Shown here piece by piece: positions 43,494 through 52,104 of a DNA stretch of 64,000 nt. This stretch comes from Methanolapillus ohkumae. Its GTDB lineage: Archaea; Halobacteriota; Methanosarcinia; Methanosarcinales; Methanosarcinaceae. Below the pieces are notes generated by a model, which searched no databases, was not told the origin of the DNA, and was given only the letters and a program-made list of their open reading frames with translations. Where the stretch lies: NCBI RefSeq assembly GCF_032594355.1, contig NZ_CP131061.1, positions 1,488,001 to 1,552,000 of the forward strand. Reading direction: 5' to 3'. The number at the start of each line of letters is the position of its first letter. Within the stretch, counting starts at the first letter, position 1. Position numbers and translations under genes: made by a program.

Positions 43494-43943
43494 ATGGCAC
43501 TGCAAGATTTTTTAGGAAAAACCATAGAAATAAAAATTATTGATTTTTTATCTCAAAATTCAATTTCTAATTACAATCAAACCGAAATCAGCGATTGCTT
43601 GAATATATCTCGGACATCGGTCAACCAAAAATTGCCAGAACTTATTTTTAACGGAATTGTCGAAGTAAAAGAAAGAAAAGGGAACTCCAACTATTACCAA
43701 CTTTCCAACAACGGTGTCGTCAATAAATTAGTGGGAAGTGTATTCGAAAATGGATTATTTATTTCAAAATATGAAGATAGCGATGAAAATGAAATTAAAA
43801 AATTAAAAAAAGATATTGTTGAAATCAATTACACTGAAGAAAGTGAATTTGGTATAGACCAATTGGTGTGTAAAGCCCCAAAAATCCAATATTACAAAGA
43901 CGATACAAAGTGCTCAAATGACATTCATCTCATATCTGCATAA
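43494..43943 (+). CDS. Winged-helix transcriptional regulator
   Basis: A 149-residue regulator. Residues about 8-75 form a winged HTH: LGKTIEIKIIDFLSQN, NQTEISDCLNISRTSVNQKLPELIFNGIVEVKERKGNSNYYQL. The C-terminal part is acidic and unrecognised. I prefer ATG 43494 since AAAGGA is correctly spaced for it, over ATG 43485. The DUF3467-like gene follows after 15 bp. Codon choice is more AT-rich than in neighbouring housekeeping genes, which fits acquired DNA. Confidence 0.8.
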   Translation: MALQDFLGKTIEIKIIDFLSQNSISNYNQTEISDCLNISRTSVNQKLPELIFNGIVEVKERKGNSNYYQLSNNGVVNKLVGSVFENGLFISKYEDSDENEIKKLKKDIVEINYTEESEFGIDQLVCKAPKIQYYKDDTKCSNDIHLISA

Positions 43944-43958
43944 ATCGGTGGTATAACC

Positions 43959-44291
43959 ATGACTCAAGAAAATTCTGTTTCATCTCAAAAAAAAAAGATA
44001 ATTGAAAAAAACTCCAAGTTAATTTCAGAGAAATATTCCATCATTCGAACTCCCCTCTTTCATAAAACTTATGCGACAAATGTTTCCGTTAATCGAACAG
44101 ATGTTGATTTTAGAGTGGAATTGTTTAATGAGAAATTCCAAACGGAAGATGAATGTGTTTATCACAGCGATGGATTGATGATATTAACAGCTGAAGCCGC
44201 TAAAATTTTGTCAGATTGTCTAAGTGAAAAAATAAAGGAATTTGAAAAAGAAAATGGAGAAATCATCGTATCTCGTAAAAAAATAATTTGA
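43959..44291 (+). CDS. DUF3467-like protein
   Basis: A 110-residue protein. The core TYATNVSVNRTDVDFRVELFNEKF and the C-terminal ILTAEAAKILSDCLSEKIKEFEKENGEI match the small DUF3467 family (recall). Its function is unknown, and it often occurs next to HTH regulators. It starts 15 bp after the regulator stop and is convergent with trm5. Confidence 0.7.
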   Translation: MTQENSVSSQKKKIIEKNSKLISEKYSIIRTPLFHKTYATNVSVNRTDVDFRVELFNEKFQTEDECVYHSDGLMILTAEAAKILSDCLSEKIKEFEKENGEIIVSRKKII

Positions 44292-44317
44292 GATTGATAT
44301 ATTTTGAAGTTTATATC

Positions 44318-45634
44318 TTACAAAATCCGGACATCCAGACAGATATTGTATTGGTGCGGCGCATACGAGCGGACTGTTTTCTTTTCAATGACTTGAATCT
44401 CCCGATTTTGTTTTTTTGCCGCCGCCCGAATCTTTTTAATTTCGCCGTCAAAAAGATCATCTTCTTCCGTCATCGCATAATAATGAAGGATGCCGCCCGG
44501 TTTTGCCAAAGCGACTGCCGTGTCCAAAAAATCACATGCGTTGTGCGGTAAATTCATAAGGATATGGTCGCCGCATCCGGCATATTCTTTTTCCAAATCA
44601 AGAGCATCTAAGTTGAGCGGAATGATATTTGTGACTTTGTTGAGTTTCATATTTTCCGCAAGAAGTTCAACCGCCGCTTCATTTTTATCATTGGAAACTA
44701 CCGTTGCGCTTTTTTTGTTTTTGGCGATTAAAATGCTGTACGGACCAACGCCCGCAAACATGTCGATGACAAAATCGCCGTCGGAAATCTGAGACAAAAT
44801 CCGGAAGCGTTCGGTGGACAGCCGCGGCGTAAAATAAGCACGCGCCAAATCAATTTTGTAAGCGCATCCATATTCTTTGTGAACGGATGAAGTTTTGGGA
44901 TTGCCGGCAACGAACTCCAAATCCCGGACCCGAAATTCGCCGGACACCGGGCCTCCGGATAAAAGAACGGTTTTTATGGAGGGGTGAGCGGACAAAATCG
45001 CGGATGCGATTTTTGAGACGGTTTTTGAATTTTCAGCGATAGTTTGCGGATTTTCGGCAGCAGTTTGCGGATTTCCAAGAACGGTTTGAGGATTTCCAAG
45101 AATGGATTGCGGGTTTTCAATGACTGTTTTGTCATCAATGACCGCAATATCGCCAATCATTTCATAGGCCACAGAATAACCCAGAATATCGGGGACAGTC
45201 AATTGTTTTTCCTGAAGCAGAAATTCGGCGACGGTAATGAATCGGAGAAAGATTTCCTTCATTTCGGGATCTAACGAACGCATTTCAAGATCTGTCCCAA
45301 AATTCATATCCATATCTGTTCCCAAATCTGTCTCAAAATCGATTCCAAAGTCCGGTTGGTCGGTTGTTTTTAATTCCGCGGGCCATTCAAATATCATGCT
45401 TTCCAAATGCGAAAAACGCTCGCAAAAAAGAGATAATTCCGATTTATTCGGATATCTCAGGAGCGGAAAATACAAAAAAATGTCATCGGCGTACGGCCGG
45501 CCGGAATGATTCAAAATGCCGATTTCATCCAAAAAACGGCGGCAAGGCTCGCCGTCTTTTCGAAGAATCCGAAAAGCAGGAACAATCAAAGAAGGAACTG
45601 TGGGAACCGAAGGGTTTGAAGATTTCAAAGTCAC
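44318..45634 (-). CDS. trm5: tRNA (guanine37-N1)-methyltransferase Trm5
   Basis: A 438-residue SAM-dependent enzyme that makes m1G37 in tRNAs, preventing frameshifts. The Rossmann core has DFVIDMFAGVGPYSILIAK (about 283), VVSNDKNEAAVELLAENMKLN and the catalytic MNLPHNA motif (about 353). Upstream are the D1/D2 domains (EFRVRDLEFVAGNPKTSSVHKEYGC). Two insertions are unusual: one rich in Asp/Thr/Gly (about 98-118, DFETDLGTDMDMNFG) and one of tandem ENPQ/GNPQ units (about 172-205), both encoded by DNA repeats. The enzyme is otherwise complete. Transcribed towards the DUF3467-like gene. Confidence 0.9.
   Translation of the reverse strand: MTLKSSNPSVPTVPSLIVPAFRILRKDGEPCRRFLDEIGILNHSGRPYADDIFLYFPLLRYPNKSELSLFCERFSHLESMIFEWPAELKTTDQPDFGIDFETDLGTDMDMNFGTDLEMRSLDPEMKEIFLRFITVAEFLLQEKQLTVPDILGYSVAYEMIGDIAVIDDKTVIENPQSILGNPQTVLGNPQTAAENPQTIAENSKTVSKIASAILSAHPSIKTVLLSGGPVSGEFRVRDLEFVAGNPKTSSVHKEYGCAYKIDLARAYFTPRLSTERFRILSQISDGDFVIDMFAGVGPYSILIAKNKKSATVVSNDKNEAAVELLAENMKLNKVTNIIPLNLDALDLEKEYAGCGDHILMNLPHNACDFLDTAVALAKPGGILHYYAMTEEDDLFDGEIKKIRAAAKKQNREIQVIEKKTVRSYAPHQYNICLDVRIL
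45022..45125 (-). repeat. In-frame tandem repeat in trm5
   Basis: Units of about 24 bp (GGAAATCCTCAAACCGTTCT and variants) encode NPQTVLG/NPQTAAE repeats. Confidence 0.85.
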
Positions 45635-45886
45635 ATGAATCGCTTTATTTCATGCGTTTTTGATATTTAAGGTTGAGGTTTTCTTGAAAAAAAGAGATGA
45701 AAAGAGCAAAAGAGCAAAGAGATGAAAAAAGAAATAAGAGATAAAAACCAAATCCGGCTGAAATATTGCCGGATTTTCATTTTTGAAAGAAAAACTCTTT
45801 TGTATTTTCTTCATTTGATCGAATTTTTTGATTTTATTTATCTTTTTCATTTTATTTTTTAGTTTTTTACTTTTTATTTTCCCACA

Positions 45887-46968
45887 TTCAATGGAGAAGT
45901 GCATAATCTCCGAAAAAATAATGTGGGTGCTTAACTTATCTAATTCTTGCACAAAAAGAAGAGGAAAGCACCCATGATGCAAAACACATTGAAAGATAAA
46001 AAATATTCGCACCTAGAATTAGAACAACGAATAGACATTGGAATGTACAAATCATAGAAATGTACTCAAACTCAGATTGCAACCGTGATTGGCTGTTCAC
46101 AATCAACTGTTTCCCGGGAATTAAAGCGGAATCAACCACCACATAATGATGTGTGCTATAATCCTCTCCAAGCACATAAAAGAAGCGAAAAACGAAAGTA
46201 TGATGCTGCAAAGAAGGAAATATTGAAGGATAGATATATTCGCCGGTACGTTCATGAAAAATTGAAAAACCGATGGACGCCGGAACAAATTGCTAAAAGA
46301 ATATCCATGGATTATCCAAATCTCAAGACCAATTATGAATCAATTTATCGATACATCTATTCTGTCGGGAAAGAATTAATTCAGTATCTGCCAAGACATC
46401 ATCGAATCAGAAGGAAAAGAGGAAAGGAATCAAAAAAGCATGAAGGAAAGATATCAAACAGAGTTTCAATTGAGGATAGACCCGAGTTTGTAAATCTCAG
46501 AATCAGAGTGGGCGATTTTGAAATTGACACTTTGGGGTCACAAAAATCTAAATCATGCCTTCAGGTAATTGTGGATCGGGTTACGCGATATACCTGGATT
46601 AATTTGTTGAATGATAAATCTGCTCATGAAATGATGGAAAAGGCGATTGCTACTTTAAAACAACTGGATCCGGCATTCAGAAAAACAATCACTTTCGATA
46701 ATGGGACAGAGAATGCTGCTCATATGAGATTGAAGGATGAGTTGGATATTGATACTTATTTCTGTCATACCTATTCCAGTTGGGAAAAAGGAACGGTGGA
46801 AAACACGATCGGGATAATTAGAAGAATATTCCCTAAAAGTACAAATTTTTCATTGATTTCAATAAAACAAGTGAAAGAATTAGAAGAGTGGCTGAATAAC
46901 AGGCCAAGAAAGTGTTTAAATTTCATGACTCCTTTGGAAGTCATGAAATTATGCACTTCTTGATTGAA
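45887..46968. mobile_element. IS30-family insertion sequence
   Basis: About 1.08 kb bounded by 24 bp imperfect inverted repeats: left TTCAATGGAGAAGTGCATAA (45887 on), and right, reverse-complemented, TTCAATCAAGAAGTGCATAA (46945-46968). It contains one transposase gene. The exact ends and target duplication are not certain. It lies in the AT-rich gap between trm5 and purN and seems intact apart from the in-frame UAG. Confidence 0.87.
45974..46963 (+). CDS. IS30-family transposase with in-frame UAG (codon 28)
   Basis: The frame from ATG 45974 to TGA in the right inverted repeat codes 329 residues with one amber codon at 46055-46057. Before it: YSHLELEQRIDIGMYKS. After it: KCTQTQIATVIGCSQSTVSRELKRN, so both sides are needed for the N-terminal HTH of IS30 transposases. 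The DDE domain is complete: FEIDTLG (first Asp), ITFDNGTEN (second Asp) and SWEKGTVENTIGIIRR with the catalytic Glu. A GTG at 46085 could start a shorter product lacking part of the HTH. In-frame UAG in Methanosarcina transposases is known from published surveys, so readthrough is likely, but a dead copy is possible. Confidence 0.83.
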
Positions 46969-47390
46969 GATAAGTTTTGCTTTTTTTACATTTTATTTTT
47001 AATTTTTTACTTTTTACTTTTTACTTTTTAATTTTTTTACATTTTATTTTTAATTAGCTTTAATTTATGTTTTTTAATTTTTTGAACTCTTTTATATTTC
47101 TTGTGTTTTTCACATTTTTTATGCTTTACTTTTTTTGATTTTTATTCTGAAAACAGAATAGAGACGACATTTCGAAGAATTGCCTCAAAATAAGTAAAAG
47201 GACTAACGTTTTTAAATATATTTAATTTAATTAAATATATTTTAATGTAAAAAACGTGGAGTTGAGGCGGTTTTTATTTTTTTAAGTATTTCAAAAAAAC
47301 GTATAGTTTTAAAAATCAAAAACATAATTCAGTTCATGTTTTTTCTATTACGGCAATTTTAATATAGAAACCAAGATTAAAAGAAAGCCT
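46969..47390. other. AT-rich region between IS and purN
   Basis: Repeats of TTTTTACTTTTTACTTTTTA (about 47005-47035) and AT-rich sequence with a TTTAATTTAATTAAATATATTT palindrome (about 47219-47240), which could be a TATA box for purN. No gene is seen. Confidence 0.45.
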
Positions 47391-47999
47391 ATGATTCAGA
47401 TTTCAGTTCTTGTTTCCGGACGGGGAACAAACCTTCAATCCATCATTGATGCGATTGAAAACGGGCAAATCCGCAACGCAAAGATTTCCTGCGTCATTAG
47501 CGATAAAAAGGATGCGTATGCCCTGGCTCGTGCAAAAACCCACCATATTCCCGGAATTTTTATTGACCCGAAAACATTTTCGTCCCGGCAAGAATTTGAC
47601 AACCGGCTGCTTGAAATTTTAAAGGAAAACAAAACCGACCTCGTTCTTTTGGCCGGCTACCTTCGAATCCTCAGCGACGGCGTCATTTCGGAATATAAAA
47701 ACAAAATGTTAAACATTCACCCGTCGCTTTTGCCGGCTTTCCCCGGCCTTCACGCCCAAAAACAAGCCTTGGAGTATGGCGTCAAAGTGTCCGGCTGCAC
47801 GGTTCATTTTGTGGAACCGGCGCTTGACAAGGGTCCGGTAATCCTTCAAAAAACCGTTCCGGTTCTGCCGGGCGACTCCGAAGAAACGCTGGCCGCACGA
47901 ATATTGGTGGAAGAAAATAAAGCATACCCGGAAGCTGTCAACCTTTTCGTAGAAAACAAAATCAAAATAGACGGGCGAAACGTGACGATTTTGGATTAA
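47391..47999 (+). CDS. purN: Phosphoribosylglycinamide formyltransferase PurN
   Basis: A 202-residue enzyme that transfers a formyl group from 10-formyl-tetrahydrofolate (or an archaeal pterin) to GAR in purine synthesis. Motifs: VSGRGTNLQSIIDAI (GAR phosphate loop, 8-22), LAGYLRIL (about 85), NIHPSLLPAFPG with catalytic His (about 108) and the DKGPVI motif with catalytic Asp (about 145). Length is standard. It stands alone; other pur genes are outside the window. Confidence 0.95.
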   Translation: MIQISVLVSGRGTNLQSIIDAIENGQIRNAKISCVISDKKDAYALARAKTHHIPGIFIDPKTFSSRQEFDNRLLEILKENKTDLVLLAGYLRILSDGVISEYKNKMLNIHPSLLPAFPGLHAQKQALEYGVKVSGCTVHFVEPALDKGPVILQKTVPVLPGDSEETLAARILVEENKAYPEAVNLFVENKIKIDGRNVTILD

Positions 48000-48089
48000 C
48001 AACCAAAATTATTTCACCCTCGCGACCTTTTTTTTCAATATTTCCCGTATTTTTTAAAAAAATACAAGAAAAAGGTTTTCTCTCTTTTA

Positions 48090-49520
48090 TCAGACAAGCT
48101 CGCCGATAAAATATCCGGGTGTCGCGTCAACAATTTTTACTTTTGCCGTGTCGCCGGGTTTTAAATTGGTGTTGTTGACAATCACCGGTTTGTAATCGTC
48201 GGTCCGTGCCAAGACACCGCTTTCTTTGCCGTATTTGGACACGAAAATATTTTCAATCCGGCCGATGCGTTTATTTTTATCTTCCAATTTGATCCGGTCG
48301 GTGATTTCCGACAAAATTTTTGATCGCTCCACCATGATTCGGGAATCCAAGTTTCGCAAATCATACGCTTTCGTTCCGGGGCGGGGCGAATACTTGGAAA
48401 TGTTGACTTTGTCCGGACGGTATGTTTTCACCCAGTCTACCGTCTTTGAAAAATCATCCTCCGTCTCCCCGCAAAATCCGGTAATGATATCCGTAAAAAG
48501 TGTCAGGTCCGGGAACCGGTCTGAAAATGTCCGGATGATGAGGTCGACATCACTCATTTTATGATTCCGATTCATGGTCTTGAGCACATTTTCGGAAGCG
48601 GACTGAATCGGCAAATGCAAAAATTTAAAAATTTTCGGGTCGGAAAAAGCATCGATGAGCTGGGGAAGAATCGGCAAAACCGAAAATGGATTCATCATGC
48701 CGACACGGATTTTAAAATTTCCGGGGATTTGAACAATCCTCAAAAGAAGATCAGAGAGACGCATTCCATAGTATGGCGAATCTTTGAGAAAATCCATGCC
48801 GTATTGGCTGTCATCCTGAGAGGTGAGCCAGATTTCCAAACAGCCGTCGGCAACCGCAGCTGCAATATCGGAAATGATTTCTTCCGGCGGAAACGAAATC
48901 AATTTTCCGCGGGCAAGGCGGACAATACAGTAAGAGCAGCCGAAGTTACAGCCGGTGGAAATTTGACAAATATGAATGTTGGAATTGTACCGGACTTTGG
49001 GTAAATTCAAAAAACCGTCCGGTTTTTTGGAAAAAATCCGAACCGGTGACGGAAAATGATTTTTTGAACCAGACCCGGAATTCAAAGCGGATAATGAATG
49101 AGAATCGGAAACAGAATTGGAAACAGAATTGAAGTCGGAATCGGAAACAGATTCGGAACCGAAGTCGGAAACAGAAATAAAACTCAAATCTGTCCGGATT
49201 TGAGACAAAACGTTTGAGAGGTCCAATATGGAATTGATGCCCAAAACATAAGCTTCCGGATTGGCATTTAAAATCAAATCCAGCTGGACCTCCGGCATGC
49301 ATCCCGTAACAACCACCCGGCGTCCCAGCTCTCCAAATGTGCGGATTTTGTGAAGGATTTTCTGTTCGGTCGTGTATTTGACCGTACACGTATTACAAAT
49401 ATAAACATCGGCATCCTTTTCGCCGGAGAGTTCAAATCCCATGGACCGGACAATTCCAAGCATGGTCTCGGCCGATGCTTGATTGGCGGAGCAGCCGAAT
49501 GTTTCAAAATAAATCTTCAT
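48090..49520 (-). CDS. tRNA methylthiotransferase (MtaB/CDKAL1 type)
   Basis: A 476-residue radical-SAM enzyme that converts t6A37 of tRNA to ms2t6A. The N-terminal domain has the three cysteines of its Fe-S cluster (FETFGCSANQ Cys10, CNTC about 45, VTGCMPE about 78). The radical SAM motif is STGCNFGCSYC (about 190), and a TRAM domain closes the chain. Between the domains (about 128-165) is an insertion of repeated Ser/Asp/Val units (SVSDF, SESVSDSD), coded by DNA repeats and absent in relatives. I chose ATG 49520 (MKIYFETFGC) because the domain starts there, although no ribosome binding site is evident; the longer frame overlaps glpX. Confidence 0.92.
   Translation of the reverse strand: MKIYFETFGCSANQASAETMLGIVRSMGFELSGEKDADVYICNTCTVKYTTEQKILHKIRTFGELGRRVVVTGCMPEVQLDLILNANPEAYVLGINSILDLSNVLSQIRTDLSFISVSDFGSESVSDSDFNSVSNSVSDSHSLSALNSGSGSKNHFPSPVRIFSKKPDGFLNLPKVRYNSNIHICQISTGCNFGCSYCIVRLARGKLISFPPEEIISDIAAAVADGCLEIWLTSQDDSQYGMDFLKDSPYYGMRLSDLLLRIVQIPGNFKIRVGMMNPFSVLPILPQLIDAFSDPKIFKFLHLPIQSASENVLKTMNRNHKMSDVDLIIRTFSDRFPDLTLFTDIITGFCGETEDDFSKTVDWVKTYRPDKVNISKYSPRPGTKAYDLRNLDSRIMVERSKILSEITDRIKLEDKNKRIGRIENIFVSKYGKESGVLARTDDYKPVIVNNTNLKPGDTAKVKIVDATPGYFIGELV
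49060..49195 (-). repeat. In-frame low-complexity repeat in methylthiotransferase
   Basis: Repeats of GGAATCGGAAACAGA and GGAAACAGAATTGGA-like units (plus-strand view), encoding SDSVS-type residues. Confidence 0.8.
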
Positions 49521-49572
49521 GATGATCAAAATTGCCAAAAAAATAAAGCGAAAATATTCAAATGGAAAAAAC

Positions 49573-50655
49573 TTAAAGCGCCAACGCTTTTTGTTCTTTG
49601 TCCCGAACATAAACACTTTCGATAACCCGGACCGTTCCCGAGATTCCGATACAAATGCTGGTCATGCATGCGTCACCGTCTTTTAAAAGCCGGGTTCCGT
49701 TCATAAACGGACCATCGGTGACTGCCGTTGCCGAAAAAATCACATCTTTTCCCGGGACCAAATCGTTTGTTTCCCGAATTTTTCCGATTTCGCTTTTCGG
49801 AATTCCCATTTTCATAAGTCTTGGCAACTTTTCATCAAGTTCTTTCTCAATATCTGCCGGAGATTTGTTGTTGGCAACACTTGGAAGAACCAGCCGTCCT
49901 GTAATTTTTCCGCCAAGACACTTAACCGCACTGGCCGTTAAAACGGCTTCTCCCGAACCGCCGGCTCCCATCACCATGTCCACGCCCGACTCGGAAAAAC
50001 AAGTCATGACGCCCGGCATCAAGTCGCCATCCGGAACCAGCCGGACCCGTGCGCCCGCCGCCCGAATTTCCGAAATGAGTTTTTTGTGCCGTTCGCGGTC
50101 CAAAATAACAACCGTCAATTCGGAAATGGGTTTGTCAAGAGCGGCCGATACCAATTCCAAATTTGAAAGGAGGGGGGCGTCAATATTAATTTTTTTCCCG
50201 GATTTTTTCTCATAGGAAACTACTTTCGGACCGACGACAATTTTATCAAAATAAATATCCGGTCCATGGAAAATGCCACCTTTTTCCGCCATCGACATCA
50301 CGGCAATGGATCCGTTGACATCATCGGCTGCCAAATTTGTGCCTTCCAAAGGATCGACGGCGATTTCAACTTCAGGACCCTGTCCGGTTCCGACCGCTTC
50401 TCCGATAAAAAGCATCGGCGCTTCATCACGTTCTCCTTCCCCGATTTTAATAGTACCGCAAATGTCAATTTGATTCAGCATGCGCCGCATGGCTTCAACC
50501 GCGACGTGGTCGGCATATTTTCGGTCTCCGCGTCCAATTTGGTAAGCAGAGGCAACGGCTGCCGCTTCCGTAATTTGAAGAAGGGAAAGCATCACATGTC
50601 GTTCAATCGGACCGGCCGAATTCATCATTTGTTCTACGGTTTTAGGGTGAGGCAT
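49573..50655 (-). CDS. glpX: Fructose-1,6-bisphosphatase class II (GlpX type)
   Basis: A 360-residue Li+-sensitive-type FBPase acting in gluconeogenesis. Family segments: IGEGERDEAPMLFIGE (metal-binding Glu and Asp), VDPLEGTN (Asp-Pro-Leu-Glu-Gly, about 97), VMGAGGSGEAVLTA and DGPFMNGTR. It is about 30 residues longer than bacterial GlpX owing to the ends. Class II enzymes are less usual in archaea, where a bifunctional FBP aldolase/phosphatase is common, so lateral origin is possible. The methylthiotransferase gene starts 53 bp after the stop. Confidence 0.92.
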   Translation of the reverse strand: MPHPKTVEQMMNSAGPIERHVMLSLLQITEAAAVASAYQIGRGDRKYADHVAVEAMRRMLNQIDICGTIKIGEGERDEAPMLFIGEAVGTGQGPEVEIAVDPLEGTNLAADDVNGSIAVMSMAEKGGIFHGPDIYFDKIVVGPKVVSYEKKSGKKINIDAPLLSNLELVSAALDKPISELTVVILDRERHKKLISEIRAAGARVRLVPDGDLMPGVMTCFSESGVDMVMGAGGSGEAVLTASAVKCLGGKITGRLVLPSVANNKSPADIEKELDEKLPRLMKMGIPKSEIGKIRETNDLVPGKDVIFSATAVTDGPFMNGTRLLKDGDACMTSICIGISGTVRVIESVYVRDKEQKALAL

Positions 50656-50814
50656 AACAAATCACTTAGAGAAGGGAAATCAAAATAAAACGAAAAATAT
50701 CAAAATTTCAAAATAATCAATAAACAATAGGTCAAAATAAAATCATTCCATTTAAAGAGAGGCTTATTATTTAAGCATTTAATCTTTTGAAAAACACGCT
50801 ATCAAATAAAATAT

Positions 50815-51381
50815 TTAACGGGTGATATCCACCAAAGCCACCCGCTCCATAATTAAATCCTTTAATTTATCTTCGCCGACCGCTTTGAGTTCTTCATTCG
50901 TGATTCCGAATTGAGCCATCAAATAGGCCTTTTTTTCAGAAAGCGGCGAGAGTGTTGTCCGACGCAGTTGGAACTCATCGACAAACATGGATTTAACAAT
51001 ATCGGGTTCCGATAAATCACCGAAAATGGCAAAAACATATTTGTTATCGCCAACGGAAAGTCCCATGGAAAACGATTTGTCGATTTGCCGCTGTCCGGAC
51101 GCAAACCGCATAATTTCAAGCCCGGGATCCTTGGCGACATTGGTATGGTTTGCAAAGGATTCCTTCGCACGGTGAATCGCAAAAAGCAAATGATCCATAT
51201 CCATGATTTTTCGCTCATCAAAACCTTGAATCGTCAAATTAAATTCCTGACAATAGGAATTCAGCGTATCCAAAAAGGATTTCAAATTTTTGATTGAGAG
51301 GCGGCCGAGTACAAAACAAACATCATCTAAATCCGGTTCCATGAGAAGAAAAAGAAATGATTCAGATAAATATTTTTCCAA
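50815..51381 (-). CDS. cgi121: KEOPS subunit Cgi121
   Basis: A 175-188-residue Cgi121 protein, the tRNA-recruiting subunit of the KEOPS complex that makes t6A37. Conserved parts: LTIQGFDERKIMDMDHLLFAIHRAKESF, then LEIMRFASGQRQIDKSFSMGLSVGDN and the C-terminal acidic/hydrophobic VDEFQL. Two starts are possible: TTG 51381, or ATG 51342 (MEPDLDDVCFVLG), which fits the family better. Neither has a good ribosome binding site. The R2 repeat abuts the TTG at 51384 and may have replaced the original upstream sequence. It acts in the same pathway as the nearby methylthiotransferase, which modifies t6A. Confidence 0.85.
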   Translation of the reverse strand: MEKYLSESFLFLLMEPDLDDVCFVLGRLSIKNLKSFLDTLNSYCQEFNLTIQGFDERKIMDMDHLLFAIHRAKESFANHTNVAKDPGLEIMRFASGQRQIDKSFSMGLSVGDNKYVFAIFGDLSEPDIVKSMFVDEFQLRRTTLSPLSEKKAYLMAQFGITNEELKAVGEDKLKDLIMERVALVDITR

Positions 51382-51383
51382 AA

Positions 51384-51478
51384 AAATTCGCTCCCTTTGG
51401 TCGCGAATTTTTCAAATGGCGGGGGAACAACTGAATACCAAGATTCGCTTCGCGAACAGCTCCCTTTGGTCGCGAAAA
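51384..51478. repeat. Repeat R2, copy 2, with partial third unit
   Basis: AAATTCGC/GCGAATTT hairpin around TCCCTTTGG, followed by GGCGGGGGAACAAC, matching 8991-9040 almost base for base. A degenerate unit (GCTCCCTTTGGTCGCGAA) repeats at about 51459-51476. Confidence 0.85.
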
Positions 51479-51699
51479 TACAACAAAAACAATGATTGTT
51501 CCGACCCGGACAAATACGCTCGAAAGTTTTGAAAAAATCATATTGTGTCTGAATTTCTCGGAAAAAAAACCAATTTGATAAGAAATGTGTGGGAAAAGGC
51601 AGCAAATCGCAAAATAGTAAACAATTGCAACAAATTGCAAAATAGATTTAAAAACCCAATTTTATTCATTCTTAAAAAGCGACCCTACGGATTTTATTG

Positions 51700-51750
51700 C
51701 ATTTTTTTAAAAATGTGTTGCCATAACGCGCGGCGGCGCTAAAAACAATG
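51700..51750 (+). repeat. Dispersed repeat R1, copy 9
   Basis: TTTTTTTAAAAATGTGTTGCCATAACGCGCGGCGGCGC then AAAAAC. It lies between cgi121 and tRNA-Leu, the same R2-then-R1 order as at 9.0-9.2 kb. The rest of 51382-51831 is AT-rich without genes. Confidence 0.85.
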
Positions 51751-51831
51751 AATTAAGTGAGAAAAAAGAAAAGAGAGAAAGCAAAAAAATAAAAAAAAAC
51801 GAAAAAATGATATTATTTATGAAATATATAA

Positions 51832-51915
51832 TGCGGGGGATGGGATTCGAACCCACGAACTCCTACGAGACTAGGCCCTCAACCTAGCGCCTTTGACCGG
51901 CTGGGCAACCCCCGC
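51832..51915 (-). tRNA. tRNA-Leu(GAG)
   Basis: On the minus strand: acceptor GCGGGGG/CCCCCGC, discriminator A, anticodon stem CTAGG/CCTAG with loop TTGAGGG giving GAG, a long variable arm (class II), and T-loop TTCGAAT. It lies downstream of rpoD, as in related archaea. TTTATATACG (about 51981-51990, minus sense) may be its TATA box. Confidence 0.93.
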
Positions 51916-52104
51916 ACTTGTTTTATATTAAAAAATAAACCAACACATTTGCCGGTATAGTCTTTGAAAATACGATTTATCGTATATAAAGATGTTGTTT
52001 AAAGCGGATTTTGCATTCATTTTTGAAAACAAGAAAAACAAAAAAAAACAAAAAAATATATTTATTTTTAAATTGCTTTGTTTTGTTTTTCGTTGATGAG
52101 GCAA

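Noticed and set aside
45751..45785. Hairpin AATCCGGC/GCCGGATT as a terminator
   Set aside because: No gene ends next to it on either strand (trm5 starts nearby on the minus strand), so I could not assign it; kept out of the feature list.
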